64,000 nucleotides of DNA from a bacterium (lineage in GTDB: Bacteria > Armatimonadota > UBA5829). Location of the stretch: assembly GCA_021371935.1 (NCBI GenBank), contig JAJFVF010000022.1, forward strand, positions 156,419 to 220,418. The letters run 5' to 3'. Each line of letters starts with the position of its first letter. The stretch's first letter is position 1. Positions 1 through 9,294 of this stretch are shown piece by piece. A program made the position numbers and the translations under genes. The notes below the pieces were generated by a model that was not told the origin of the DNA, searched no databases, and saw only the letters and a program-made list of their open reading frames with translations.

Positions 1-632
1 TCTGCTATTCCAAGCAGAAGAACGTTCCAGAAGAACATCAAGGCGAGTTTGGCTATGGTGACGTATGGACTTGGACGGCGATAGATGCTGATACAAAATT
101 GATTCCCGCTTGGTTTGTAGGTCTCAGAAACGCCGAATGCGCCTCAGCTTTCCTTAATGATCTTGCAGAACGGCTCACAACAAAACACATACAGTTGACC
201 ACAGACGGCCATAAGGTCTATCTTGACGCCGTGGAGAGTGCCTTTGCTGGTAATGTAGATTATGCTATGCTGGTTAAGCTATACGGCAATGAGCGACAAA
301 GCGAAGCCCGATACAGCCCAGCGGAATGCACCGGAACTGAAATTAAAGTCATTCAGGGAAACCCAAAGATCGATCATATTTCAACTTCCTATGTTGAGCG
401 TCAAAACCTTACTATGCGGATGTCTATGCGGAGGTTCACACGCCTAACTAACGCATTCTCGAAGAAGATAGAGAACCATGAAGCAGCCATAGCCCTTTAT
501 TTCATGCATTATAACTTTGCCCGTCCTCATAAGTCATTGGCTAATCCATATCCGAGAACACCTGCAATGGCAGTAGGCATAGCCGACCATGTTTGGACAG
601 TCGAGGAAATAGTAGGTTTACTTTCAAAATGA
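1..632 (+). CDS. IS1-family transposase, 5' end outside window
   Basis: The reading frame is already open at base 3 and ends at 632, so only about the last 209 residues are visible. A DDE catalytic core can be read: an Asp in WTAIDADTK, an Asp in LTTDGHKVY and a Glu in SYVERQNLT, followed by a basic stretch and the HYNFARPHKSL tail typical of IS1-like transposases. It would cut and join element ends. No inverted repeat can be assigned because the left end is outside the window. The next 190 bases hold a GC-rich palindromic repeat but no gene. Family assignment is from motif recognition; whether the element is intact cannot be judged. Confidence 0.85.
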   Translation, partial: CYSKQKNVPEEHQGEFGYGDVWTWTAIDADTKLIPAWFVGLRNAECASAFLNDLAERLTTKHIQLTTDGHKVYLDAVESAFAGNVDYAMLVKLYGNERQSEARYSPAECTGTEIKVIQGNPKIDHISTSYVERQNLTMRMSMRRFTRLTNAFSKKIENHEAAIALYFMHYNFARPHKSLANPYPRTPAMAVGIADHVWTVEEIVGLLSK

Positions 633-670
633 TACACTACCCGGAACAGGTCAGTTTTATGGAAGAATAA

Positions 671-702
671 GGCTCGGCGGGAGCCTCGCCCTCCCAGCAG
701 GC
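671..702. repeat. GC-rich palindromic intergenic repeat, copy 1
   Basis: This 32-base element begins GGCTCGGCGGGAGCC and continues with CGCCCTCCC. A second copy at 14993-15024 differs at three positions. GGCTCGG/GAGCC and GGGAG/CTCCC parts can fold on themselves. It lies between the transposase and the SpoIID-like gene, in a gap of under 200 bases. It looks like a REP-type dispersed element. Confidence 0.6.
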
Positions 703-819
703 CAAGACAATCAAACGATTTGACTAAGAATTCTGAGTTACTTGCCCATCATAATAATAGACAAAGGAATGAAGCAGCCTCTGAGATAATTCAACACTAT
801 ATTGGTACTGGAGATAGCT

Positions 820-2118
820 TTGCACAGGAAGTTCATTTTTACACTTATTGCACTCGGAATTGTCTTGTCAACCAGATCATTCGGAGCGACGGACAATATG
901 CTTCGGGTTGGCTTGACGCGATTTTTTAGCTGCGCTTCACTTACGGTCAGTTCATCATCCGGTGCAATAATCATAACCGGCAGGGATAAGACTGTTACCG
1001 CAAAGAGTGTCACAATACAGATATCGGACTCGACTGTCAGCGCAAAGCCGGATGGCAGTGACTCAGTAATATCGGCAACGTCGATCAACCTGGCAAGCGA
1101 CAGGCCGGATGGCCTGCTTGTGCTCAGCAGCCCGGCATCGAAAGAGATGAAATATCGCGGCAGCATCGAAGTCGACGTTAATAATGGAAAGATGACTGTT
1201 GTTGATATCGTTGATGTGGAGAACTATCTACTTGGAGTGATACCGGCGGAGATAGGTGAGTCCAATCCCACTGAGGCACTGAGAACGCAGGCAATCACAG
1301 CAAGAACGTATGCTCTCAGCAATAAGCGCAAGCATATGTCTCAAGGCTTCGATGTATGCGACAGCACACACTGTCAGACATACAACGGTGCCGGTTCGGA
1401 AAAATCCAAATGCAGCCAGGCTGTGATCGATACGAAAGGTATGGTGCTGACTTATAACGGAAAGATTGCCGAGGTCATGTATTCGACAGACTGCGGCGGT
1501 GCAACCGTCAACTACTTCGAGACGCATCCGAACACAAACTTCCCGTATCTGTGCGGTGCTGTCGACCCGGACGATATTCCACGAATCACCTGGGGTCAGA
1601 CATATACTCTCCAGGAGCTGGGTGCAAAGCTCGTCGCGGCAGGGGTCAAAGAAGCAGATAGCCTGCAGAGCATAACCATCTCAAAGACAGGATCAACCGG
1701 CAGGCCACTGGAAGCGCAGATAACCGGCACTTCGGGCTGCACAACAGTAAAAGTCGGGAAGATACGCGCAGCACTGGGACTCAAGAGCACAATGTTTTCC
1801 ATAGAAACCGACGCCAGCGGAAAAGTCGTCATCAACGGCAAAGGAGCCGGTCACGGCGTAGGGCTGTGCCAGAGGGGAACGATAGGGCTCGCATCGGCGC
1901 CATACAACTACACTTATGCCCAAATACTTGCTCACTATTTCCCAGGGACTGCGATAAGCGGCGGTGCACCAGTCGAGATGGCAGCAGATGTGGTGCAGGC
2001 AGATGAACGGATCGTAAAGGTCCCAACACCAATTGCAAATAAACCTAAAAAGGCCACAAAGTCAGAAGAACAGCCGGTGATCTTCGACGTCAGGCTTGCC
2101 CCTCCCGACTCGCTTTGA
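820..2118 (+). CDS. SpoIID/LytB-like secreted peptidoglycan lytic enzyme
   Basis: SpoIID-family proteins cleave or help cleave denuded peptidoglycan glycan strands; outside spore formers they act as envelope remodelling enzymes or amidase enhancers. The protein has an N-terminal signal segment (KFIFTLIALGIVLS), the LRVGL strand that opens the family domain, the VIPAEIG segment with the conserved Glu, ALRTQAITARTYAL, the SxCGG segment (STDCGG), and a late GHGVGLCQRG motif. I chose the TTG at 820 because GGAG sits six bases upstream; a TTG at 802 is also open and would add six residues. The C-terminal tail is Lys/Pro-rich and low complexity. The 3' end overlaps the convergent rsmI by 29 bases. 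Confidence 0.85.
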   Translation: MHRKFIFTLIALGIVLSTRSFGATDNMLRVGLTRFFSCASLTVSSSSGAIIITGRDKTVTAKSVTIQISDSTVSAKPDGSDSVISATSINLASDRPDGLLVLSSPASKEMKYRGSIEVDVNNGKMTVVDIVDVENYLLGVIPAEIGESNPTEALRTQAITARTYALSNKRKHMSQGFDVCDSTHCQTYNGAGSEKSKCSQAVIDTKGMVLTYNGKIAEVMYSTDCGGATVNYFETHPNTNFPYLCGAVDPDDIPRITWGQTYTLQELGAKLVAAGVKEADSLQSITISKTGSTGRPLEAQITGTSGCTTVKVGKIRAALGLKSTMFSIETDASGKVVINGKGAGHGVGLCQRGTIGLASAPYNYTYAQILAHYFPGTAISGGAPVEMAADVVQADERIVKVPTPIANKPKKATKSEEQPVIFDVRLAPPDSL

Positions 2119-2941
2119 GCCGAAGTGCAGCGGCATAGACCTGGCGCTTTGGCAGTTTGAACTCGATCATCACACGCCGCACGGCATCGCGCTCAGACTC
2201 GCCTGACTCCATCAATTGCGTAAGCCGACTCTCAATGCTGACATGTGGTTCTTCCTCTGCCTCCACAGCATGGGCTCCTCCGAGTATAATCACGAACTCA
2301 CCGCGCGGTTTATGCTCGGTAAAGTGCTCGATCGCCCCGCTCACTGTCCCGCGATAGGTCTCTTCAAACATCTTGGTGGCCTCGCGGACTATGACGACCT
2401 GCCTGTCATCGAGTTCATCGCGGATCGATTCAAGTGTCTTCATGAGCCTTAAAGGTGACTCATAGAGGCATATTGTCCGCATTTCGTGCTTCAGTGCCTG
2501 AAAAAACGCCTTGCGCTCGCCTGACTTGCGAGGTGGAAAGCCGTCGAACGCGAAGTGGGCCGTCGGCAGGCCGGATATAACCAGCGCGGTTATCACTGCA
2601 GTGGGGCCGGGAATAGATTCCACACTCACACCCTCGCCGATGCATAGCGCGATAAGCTCGTGACCGGGATCGGATATGCCTGGAGTCCCTGCATCGGAGA
2701 CCAGCGCGACATTCTTGTCGCCAAGAAGCATTTCAAGTATCCGCTCCGACTTTTCGGCCTTGCTGTGCTGGTGATATGAGATCAGAGGGGTATGGATATC
2801 AAAATGACTCAGCAGTCGTTTTGTGACCCTGGTGTCTTCAGCAGCAATGACATCCACTTCTTTGAGCGTGCGCAGCGCCCTGAAGGAGATATCTTCGAGA
2901 TTGCCTATTGGTGTGGCGACTATGTAGAGTTTGCCGGGCAT
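2090..2941 (-). CDS. rsmI: 16S rRNA (cytidine-1402-2'-O)-methyltransferase
   Basis: RsmI uses SAM to methylate the 2'-O of C1402 in 16S rRNA at the decoding centre. The N-terminus LYIVATPIGNLEDIS, then AAEDTR, the SDAGTPGISDPG loop, the IPGPTAVITAL segment and the FPPRKSGER region are family hallmarks of this tetrapyrrole-methylase-fold enzyme. The frame is open 14 codons further upstream, but the ATG at 2941 gives the usual MPGKLYIVATPIGN start and a usual length of 283 aa. It lies 77 bases downstream of the parvulin gene on the same strand, so the two may be co-transcribed. The C-terminus ends in a small helical domain rich in Arg and Lys. Confidence 0.95.
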   Translation of the reverse strand: MPGKLYIVATPIGNLEDISFRALRTLKEVDVIAAEDTRVTKRLLSHFDIHTPLISYHQHSKAEKSERILEMLLGDKNVALVSDAGTPGISDPGHELIALCIGEGVSVESIPGPTAVITALVISGLPTAHFAFDGFPPRKSGERKAFFQALKHEMRTICLYESPLRLMKTLESIRDELDDRQVVIVREATKMFEETYRGTVSGAIEHFTEHKPRGEFVIILGGAHAVEAEEEPHVSIESRLTQLMESGESERDAVRRVMIEFKLPKRQVYAAALRLKASREGQA

Positions 2942-3018
2942 ATTTGGTGATAGGTAACAGGAAAAAATAGTGGCTGACAGCACAGCCGCCAGCCACTATT
3001 GCTATCTTATCCTGCCTG

Positions 3019-4641
3019 CTATTTCTTAGAGTCTTTCTTAGCCGGCTCAGGAGCATTTTTCTGCTGCTCTGCCTGCATCGCCTTGACACGCTGGTCATAG
3101 TCGGCCAACCATTTCTGCTCGGCGGCGACCAGTTCAGGATGCTTGAGCTGCTGAAACTTGGTGACCAACTGCTCATGAGAAGCTCTGTCGTTATGCGCAA
3201 CCTCACTCGCGGTCTTATATTGCTCAAGAGCTTTGGCGGTAGTGGCTGCCTTCTGCTCAGGTTTTTCATTTGCAGCCTGAGCCATCAGCATGTCACCCAA
3301 AAGTATCCTCAGGTCTGGAGTGTCGATCGTGTCATTTGCGCCCATAACCAGCGGATAGAGTATGTCCAGACCCTCCTTGGTCTTGCCGTTCTCATAGAGA
3401 AGCTGGGCAAGTTTTGCGTTGATTATCTGATTGTCAACCCTGTTGGTGCGCGCTTTCTTCAACGCACTTATGGCATCCGTGGTCATCTTCATACTCTTTG
3501 CAGGCTCGGTAAACGCTGTGCGCGCCTTCGCGATCAACCAGTATGCGCGCAGTTCGGGATCACTAATCTTGACGTTCTCATTCTTCTGCATCTGAGCCTG
3601 GAATGCCATCAGACCAGTCATCTTACGGTCATCAGCAATCTGTTTGCGCCTGTCGCTGGTGGCTTTCTTGTCCATCTTGGCAGGGAGCTTGGGTGTTATG
3701 CTCTCCAACTTCACGATAAACGTGCCATAGTCCGTCTTGATGGGCGAAGATACACCACCCGGCTTCAGCTTGGCAACAGCGTCCCTTACCTCAGTGGGCA
3801 GCGACCAGCGAGTGTCGAATGAGTATTCGGTCGCCGAATCACTATTCATCAGGGAACCCTGCGAATTCTCTTTTGCAATCTTTGCAAAATCCGCACCACC
3901 CCGAATTTCGGTCATGATCTTGTCGATGCGGGTCTTCAACTGGTCCTCTGGCATGATACCTTTCATAAACGCAATTTGACGTATCTTATAGACATTGTAG
4001 CTGTCTTTGATGTCCTGCTCGGTGACTGGCTTGAGACCCTTTTCAATCTTTTTCTGTATGCCCTCAAACGCCAGCTTCGCGCGAATATCATCGGCAGGTA
4101 TCTTTGCGCGGATCTGATCTTCAATGTTGCGTATGGAACCACCAACACTGGCGAGTTCTTTCTTGAATTTGGAATCTTCCCTGGGATTGAGCGTGCGCTC
4201 TTCGGCTGTCAGTTCGCTGCCCATTATGGACTCACGGCTCTGATTGAGTGCCTTGACAACCTGCGCATCGATCTCCTCATTTACCCTGCGATCACTGATA
4301 TCGACACCCATCTTTTCAGCTTCGCTGAGTATCATACGACTTTGGACCGTCTGAACAAACAGTCCTGCCCGTGCATTCGCAAGCTGGAGAGCGGAACGCA
4401 TGCCCTGGTTCCTTGCCTGATCGCTTGTAGCTGCCCACATATTCTCGAAATCGGCACGCTTTATCTCTTTGCCGTTGACTACTGCGACTACATCATTGCC
4501 ACCTTTAGCACTGCTGCCGCCTTTTCCGCCGGGCATAGCACCAAATGTAAATATTGCACCCACTATGAAGACAATGGCTATTCCAAGCATGACCCACTTG
4601 AGGTGCTGGCCAAACTCAGTTCTCAGTTTGTAAATACTCAT
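3019..4641 (-). CDS. Membrane-anchored SurA/PpiD-type peptidyl-prolyl isomerase
   Basis: Probably a periplasmic folding factor anchored in the inner membrane. One hydrophobic segment near residues 17-35 (VMLGIAIVFIVGAIFTFGAM) follows a short cytoplasmic N-terminus. A SurA_N/PpiD-like helical chaperone region with VVNGKEIKRADF follows. A parvulin domain lies around residues 215-325 (GADFAKIAKENSQGS, KLKPGGVSSPIKTDYG). The C-terminal 200 residues are helical and TPR-like, ending in a Lys/Ala-rich tail, an extension not usual in PpiD. A GGAGG lies 11 bases before the ATG. It is followed 77 bases later by rsmI on the same strand. PpiD-like is the best label; substrates are unknown. Confidence 0.85.
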   Translation of the reverse strand: MSIYKLRTEFGQHLKWVMLGIAIVFIVGAIFTFGAMPGGKGGSSAKGGNDVVAVVNGKEIKRADFENMWAATSDQARNQGMRSALQLANARAGLFVQTVQSRMILSEAEKMGVDISDRRVNEEIDAQVVKALNQSRESIMGSELTAEERTLNPREDSKFKKELASVGGSIRNIEDQIRAKIPADDIRAKLAFEGIQKKIEKGLKPVTEQDIKDSYNVYKIRQIAFMKGIMPEDQLKTRIDKIMTEIRGGADFAKIAKENSQGSLMNSDSATEYSFDTRWSLPTEVRDAVAKLKPGGVSSPIKTDYGTFIVKLESITPKLPAKMDKKATSDRRKQIADDRKMTGLMAFQAQMQKNENVKISDPELRAYWLIAKARTAFTEPAKSMKMTTDAISALKKARTNRVDNQIINAKLAQLLYENGKTKEGLDILYPLVMGANDTIDTPDLRILLGDMLMAQAANEKPEQKAATTAKALEQYKTASEVAHNDRASHEQLVTKFQQLKHPELVAAEQKWLADYDQRVKAMQAEQQKNAPEPAKKDSKK

Positions 4642-4760
4642 GTATGGATAATCCTCCGGATGGATCGATCATAATGCATTACAATTCTAATGTTACAGAA
4701 CCTGCCGCGCAAAGTCAAGAAATCCAATCGAAACATATCATCCGCCTGCATCGACGCCTT

Positions 4761-4834
4761 GCTCGGATTATGTTGGAAGCGCATAATGCGAGGCTCTGAG
4801 AGCATTATTCACACTCCTGGTAAATAATGCAGGC
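4761..4834. repeat. Double-hairpin intergenic element, copy 1
   Basis: Two consecutive stem-loops: CTCGGATTATG with CATAATGCGAG, then GCATTATT with AATAATGC. The same arrangement recurs at 19427-19500 with clear similarity along its whole length. In the first stem the CTC/GAG pair here is CCC/GGG in the other copy, a compensating change that supports a folded RNA or DNA structure. It lies in the 268-base gap between the parvulin gene and the oxidoreductase gene. Confidence 0.65.
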
Positions 4835-4909
4835 CAGCGGGTGAAGCATGCGTTAAGCCAACCTACAATGCTCGGCCAATGCTTCACCCCTACAAGCACC
4901 TCACGATCA

Positions 4910-6058
4910 TTAGTGGAATGACGCTTTTGCGTCTACGACTTCACCTTTTGTGCTCTGCTTGACGAATTTAGACTCGGCTATCAGACGCTGCAGTTCCTTC
5001 TCAAACGCCTTGCTATCCAATGGCAGGCGCACTGTGGAATCGGTGAGAGTGGAATAGAGCATTGCATTTGCAAGCTCGACAGACCTGATCCCATCTTCCG
5101 CCGGTGAAATCAATGGAGTGCCATCCAATATTGCATCAACAAAATTTTGCGTTATCTCTGAGTGCTGGCCGCCGGCCTTTACGGGGATATCTATGTTCCA
5201 TATGGGCGGGAAGACAAAACCGGCTGGGCATGTCCTGCTGAACTGAGTTGTCTGAACTTCATTTCTCGTGTAGCTGAACTTGCCGCCCTCGATGACCACC
5301 TTGCCCTGCTCGCCCGCCACTTCCAGACGGTTCGTGCCGGGAAACTCGCCGGTGGAGGTTATCAGCACACCAGTCGCTTTGTTGGCATACTCCATATAGG
5401 CCGTCACTTCATCCTCGATCTCAACATTATGGCGCACGCCGAACCTGCAGAAAGCACGAACGCTCTCGGGCATACCGAAGAAATATTGCCATAGATCAAG
5501 ATAGTGAGGACACTGGTTCATAAGCACACCGCCGCCCTCGCCGGACCATGTGCCTCGCCAACCGCCGTTGGCATAATACGCCTCGCTCCTGAACCAGTCT
5601 GTGCAAGTCCAGTTGACACGCACAATCTCGCCCAACTCACCGCTGTCGATAAGATACTTTAACTTCTTCCACCAGCCGATGGTACGCAGGTTGAACATTA
5701 CAGCGAAGACCTGCTTTGGGTCCTTATGAGCCGCCAACAGGCGCTCACAATCAGCCTTATGCACAGAAATTGGCTTTTCCACCAGGACATGAAGACCCTG
5801 TTCGAGAGCATCGATGCCTATGGTAGTATGAGAATAATGAGGTGTAGATATCAGAACTGCATCGACCTCACCGGAACGGATCATCTCCTCGCTGCTGGTA
5901 AACCTTTTCAGGTCTGAAAACTTCTCAATACGGCTTGGGTCGATATCACAGACTGCAGTAAACTCGCAGCGCTTTACGTCTCCGGCGCGCAGGTAGTTGG
6001 CGTGATGGTTGCCTATTACCCCCAGACCGATTATTCCCAAGCGGACATTTCCACTCAT
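4910..6058 (-). CDS. Gfo/Idh/MocA family NAD(P)-dependent oxidoreductase
   Basis: A 382-aa oxidoreductase acting on sugars or inositol-like compounds. The N-terminal Rossmann fold starts with IGLGVIGNHHA (GxGxxG), the family motif EKPISVHK is present, and the C-terminal alpha/beta substrate domain contains GGWRGTW and MNQCPHYLDLWQYFFG, where a catalytic His is expected. A purine-rich GGAAAGGAAG precedes the ATG. It is last in a same-strand run with two pilT genes and a sugar isomerase, 100 bases after the latter. Isomerase plus Gfo/Idh/MocA pairs are common in carbohydrate or inositol catabolism; the substrate cannot be read from sequence. Confidence 0.92.
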   Translation of the reverse strand: MSGNVRLGIIGLGVIGNHHANYLRAGDVKRCEFTAVCDIDPSRIEKFSDLKRFTSSEEMIRSGEVDAVLISTPHYSHTTIGIDALEQGLHVLVEKPISVHKADCERLLAAHKDPKQVFAVMFNLRTIGWWKKLKYLIDSGELGEIVRVNWTCTDWFRSEAYYANGGWRGTWSGEGGGVLMNQCPHYLDLWQYFFGMPESVRAFCRFGVRHNVEIEDEVTAYMEYANKATGVLITSTGEFPGTNRLEVAGEQGKVVIEGGKFSYTRNEVQTTQFSRTCPAGFVFPPIWNIDIPVKAGGQHSEITQNFVDAILDGTPLISPAEDGIRSVELANAMLYSTLTDSTVRLPLDSKAFEKELQRLIAESKFVKQSTKGEVVDAKASFH

Positions 6059-6158
6059 TGTTCTTCCTTTCCATCAACATACTGTTGTTGTTCATGCGCA
6101 ATATTCGCACTGATAATACATACTTAAATGTCAAAAGCCCAGTTGCCTTCCACAAAAC

Positions 6159-6929
6159 TCACTCTATAAGATTGTTGCGGATGTAATCAAAGCTGATTTT
6201 GAGTGATTCAAAGGGATCATGCTGACACTCATCTTGCTCAACGATATACCATTGACAGCCGGAGCCTTGCGCGGTATGGACTATCTCATGCCAGTTCAAA
6301 TTGCCACTGCCTATCTCGGCAAATGTAACTGTCAGATCGGGCATGACGGCATAGTCCTTCATATGAAGCAGCGGCAGACGCCCATCCAGCTTCCGACACC
6401 AGGCAGCCGGGTCGCCTCCGCCATACTGAACCCAGTATGTGTCTATCTCGCCCTGGAGATGACGCTTGTCGGTGTGAGAATATATCACATCCAACATCAG
6501 CTCGTCGTCAAATCGACGAAACTCGATGTGGTGATTATGATACGCAAGCGTTATCCCGGCATCAGCCAGCACACTGCCTGAAGAGTCAAGACGCGCGGCA
6601 AAAGACTTAACATCGTCAAGCGAATTCAGTTCCACACCCGATGGATAAGGATATGCGGTATATGTACAATCGAGTTTTTTAAGCCGATCTATTACTGCAT
6701 TCGGATCATCGAGCAGTGTTTGAGTATCCTCATGGGTGGCACAGCAGACCAGTCCTTCTCCGTCGAGAATTTTTACAAGTTCGGACTCGTCGATGGGACC
6801 CATTCCACTGATCTGAACTGCCTGATAACCGATGTCACTTACCTTCTTGAGCGAAGCCGCAACATCGGCAGGCGTCTTCAGGTGGTCTCTAATTGTGTAT
6901 AACTGCGCCGCTACCTGCTTCAGCTTCAT
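6159..6929 (-). CDS. Sugar phosphate isomerase/epimerase (AP endonuclease 2-type TIM barrel)
   Basis: A 256-aa xylose isomerase-like TIM barrel. Recognisable family segments are QLYTIRDHLKTPADV, GYQAVQISGMGPI, LAYHNHHIEF with metal-ligand His residues, GEIDTYWVQYGG, and WYIVEQDEC near the end with a metal-binding Glu. Such enzymes isomerise or epimerise keto sugars or inosose. Its start codon overlaps the stop of the upstream pilT by four bases (ATGA), so translation is probably coupled. The oxidoreductase downstream is a plausible pathway partner. The exact substrate is not assignable. Confidence 0.9.
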   Translation of the reverse strand: MKLKQVAAQLYTIRDHLKTPADVAASLKKVSDIGYQAVQISGMGPIDESELVKILDGEGLVCCATHEDTQTLLDDPNAVIDRLKKLDCTYTAYPYPSGVELNSLDDVKSFAARLDSSGSVLADAGITLAYHNHHIEFRRFDDELMLDVIYSHTDKRHLQGEIDTYWVQYGGGDPAAWCRKLDGRLPLLHMKDYAVMPDLTVTFAEIGSGNLNWHEIVHTAQGSGCQWYIVEQDECQHDPFESLKISFDYIRNNLIE

Positions 6930-8011
6930 TTTCCGACCTCCAGCATCGCCTCAAGTTCTTTGACATTGCTCGCTCGTGATAAACCTTCCTCTCTTGCGAT
7001 CATTCCTCTCTTAACCAGTTCGGCGAGGTATTGATCCAGCGTCATCATCCCCTGTCTGCCGCCGGTCTGTATCATGGAAGATATCTGGAACGTCTTTGCC
7101 TCCCGGATCAGGTTTCGGATGGCTGTCGAGTTCACCATTGTCTCGAAAGCGGCAACTCTTCCCTTGCCGTCCGCCCGCTTGAGCAGTGTTTGGGAAACCA
7201 CACCTATCAAGTTGTTGGCCAACTGCATTCGTATCTGGGCTTGCTGATAGTTTGGGAAAACGTCGATGATACGGTCTACAGTCTGAACGGCATCCTGAGT
7301 GTGCAGCGTCGCAAATACCAAGTGACCGGTCTCAGCAGCAGTAATCGCAAGGTGGATCGTCTCAAGATCACGCATCTCACCGACCAGGATAACATCAGGG
7401 TCCTGCCTGAGAACATATTTCAAGGCGTTGTTGAATGAAAGAGTGTCCGTGCCCAATTCGCGCTGGTTGATGATCGACTTTTTGCACTCGTGGACAAACT
7501 CGACCGGGTCTTCCACAGTCATTATATGCTCGGACCTGCTTGAATTTATGTAATCGATCATTGCAGCCAGAGTGGTGGATTTGCCGGAACCAGTCGGGCC
7601 GGTTACCAGAACCATTCCTCTCGGACGCTCTGCAAAATACTGGCAGACAGGAGGCAAGTTCAGTTCCTGCATACTCATGATATTAGTAGGAATCGCACGC
7701 TGGACCATACTCACCATACCGCGCTGCTGCATAATATTCGTTCGATATCTGGAGACATTCGGTATCTCATATGCAAGGTCCATCTCCATCTCTTCCTCAA
7801 AACGTGCCCGCCGAACGTCGTTCATTACGCTATATGCCAGACTGCGAGAGTCATCAGGAGTCAGCACAGGATACTGTTTCTGGGGTATCAGATCACCGTG
7901 TATGCGCATCAAAGGATGATTGCGCGCCTTGATGTGGAGGTCAGAGCCACCCCTTTCGACCAGAAGCGTCAACATCTCGTCTATAAATTCTCTGTTCATC
8001 GCTCGACTCAT
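6926..8011 (-). CDS. PilT-type twisting motility ATPase, second paralogue
   Basis: A hexameric secretion ATPase that powers type IV pilus retraction at the inner membrane. It has Walker A (GPTGSGKST), the Asp box (MTVEDPVEFVH), Walker B (RQDPDVILVGEMRD), the His box (GHLVFATLHTQDA) and an AIRNLIRE segment characteristic of PilT retraction motors. Length of 361 aa is usual. It overlaps the upstream pilT by four bases and the downstream isomerase by four bases. The two paralogues are similar but not identical, so they may form hetero-oligomers or have distinct roles (PilT and PilU in other bacteria). No pilin or pilus assembly gene is in the window. Confidence 0.92.
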   Translation of the reverse strand: MSRAMNREFIDEMLTLLVERGGSDLHIKARNHPLMRIHGDLIPQKQYPVLTPDDSRSLAYSVMNDVRRARFEEEMEMDLAYEIPNVSRYRTNIMQQRGMVSMVQRAIPTNIMSMQELNLPPVCQYFAERPRGMVLVTGPTGSGKSTTLAAMIDYINSSRSEHIMTVEDPVEFVHECKKSIINQRELGTDTLSFNNALKYVLRQDPDVILVGEMRDLETIHLAITAAETGHLVFATLHTQDAVQTVDRIIDVFPNYQQAQIRMQLANNLIGVVSQTLLKRADGKGRVAAFETMVNSTAIRNLIREAKTFQISSMIQTGGRQGMMTLDQYLAELVKRGMIAREEGLSRASNVKELEAMLEVGK

Positions 8012-9090
8012 TTGACCACCCCCTGCAGTGCCTTCGCGGCCATTCGTTCCAGTTCGCGAGGATTCGATGATTTGGAAATGGCATCGTCGTAGTTGACAAC
8101 GCGCCTCCTCAATAGACCGACAAGATACTGATCCAGAGAGATCATTCCAAAGTCACCCCCGGCCTGAATATCCGAATATATCTGGTGAGTCTTGCCCTCT
8201 CGTATCAGTGAGCGAATAGCCGGGGTCGCAACCATCACCTCGAATGCCGCTATTCGACCGCCTTGGGCATCTATCCTTGGTAAAAGCTGCTGAGAAATTA
8301 CGGCCTGAATGGTAACCGATAACTGCATACGTATCTGAGACTGCTGCTCAGGAGGAAAAACGTCGATGACACGGTCGATTGTTTGAGGAGCATCTGTCGT
8401 GTGCAAGGTCCCAAATACAAGGTGACCGGTCTCAGCTGCCGTGATCGCAAGAGATATGGTCTCGAGGTCTCTCATCTCACCGACCAGAATCACATCAGGG
8501 TCCTGCCTCAAAACATGCTTTAGGGCCTCCGCAAATGAGTGAGTGTCCTGCTCCAACTCGCGCTGATTGACAGAACACATTTTATCCTGATGCACAAACT
8601 CGATCGGGTCCTCAATCGTAATTATATGCGCTTTCTCACGCTCGTTGATGTGATTTATCATAGCTGCCAGACTGGTCGATTTACCTGAACCCGTGGGGCC
8701 GGTCACCAATACCAGGCCTCTCGGCCTGAGACATATGTCCTTCGTCACTTGAGGCAGACCCAGGTCGTCAATCGTCTTGATCTTGATTGGGATCGCTCTA
8801 AGCACGGCTCCGACATGACCACGCTGCCGAAAACAGTTTACACGAAATCTGGATACGTTCTCTATCTCATAGGAAAGGTCAAGTTCCATAAACTCCTCAA
8901 GGCGCTTGCGGCGCTCCTCGTTGAGGATCGGAAATACTATATCTTCTACCTTTTCGATGATTGGGAAATTGGTTGGGGTAAGCTTTCCATGAATTCGCAT
9001 AATTGGAGGCTGACCATATCTCAGATGCAGGTCCGAGCCGGACTTTTCAACCATCTGAGTCAAAAGCTGATCGATATATAATTCTGCCAT
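8008..9090 (-). CDS. pilT: PilT-type twisting motility ATPase, first paralogue
   Basis: A 360-aa pilus retraction ATPase. Walker A (GPTGSGKST), Asp box (ITIEDPIEFVH), Walker B (RQDPDVILVGEMRD), His box (HLVFGTLHTTDA) and the retraction-motor segment AIRSLIREGK are all present. It is the first gene of the pilT-pilT-isomerase-oxidoreductase run and shares an ATGA overlap with the next pilT. AGGT lies nine bases upstream of the ATG. The 204 bases upstream separate it from a divergent tRNA gene; no convincing promoter for it is visible there. Confidence 0.93.
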   Translation of the reverse strand: MAELYIDQLLTQMVEKSGSDLHLRYGQPPIMRIHGKLTPTNFPIIEKVEDIVFPILNEERRKRLEEFMELDLSYEIENVSRFRVNCFRQRGHVGAVLRAIPIKIKTIDDLGLPQVTKDICLRPRGLVLVTGPTGSGKSTSLAAMINHINEREKAHIITIEDPIEFVHQDKMCSVNQRELEQDTHSFAEALKHVLRQDPDVILVGEMRDLETISLAITAAETGHLVFGTLHTTDAPQTIDRVIDVFPPEQQSQIRMQLSVTIQAVISQQLLPRIDAQGGRIAAFEVMVATPAIRSLIREGKTHQIYSDIQAGGDFGMISLDQYLVGLLRRRVVNYDDAISKSSNPRELERMAAKALQGVVK

Positions 9091-9247
9091 TCGTAGATGA
9101 CCTCACATTTATTTTGCACTGTGCATGCACAACACAAGGCCGCAGCGCCAAGTGGCAGTGCGACCCACAAATATATGACCTTGCTTATATAATTTTAGTT
9201 CCAATGCCAAGATTCTGCAATAGGCACCAAACACACGCAAAAAGTAT

Positions 9248-9277
9248 TGACACTCCAATACGTCACTTGGTATAATT
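9248..9277 (+). promoter_or_regulatory. Sigma-70 promoter of tRNA-Asn
   Basis: A consensus -35 (TTGACA, 9248-9253) and consensus -10 (TATAAT, 9272-9277) are separated by 18 bases. The tRNA starts 17 bases after the -10, so the expected transcription start is a few bases before the mature 5' end. Confidence 0.85.
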
Positions 9278-9294
9278 TTAGTGTTGACGATGTT

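Noticed and set aside
3976..4674. 232-codon plus-strand open frame
   Set aside because: It lies antisense to the well-supported parvulin gene and shows no family features; a shadow frame.
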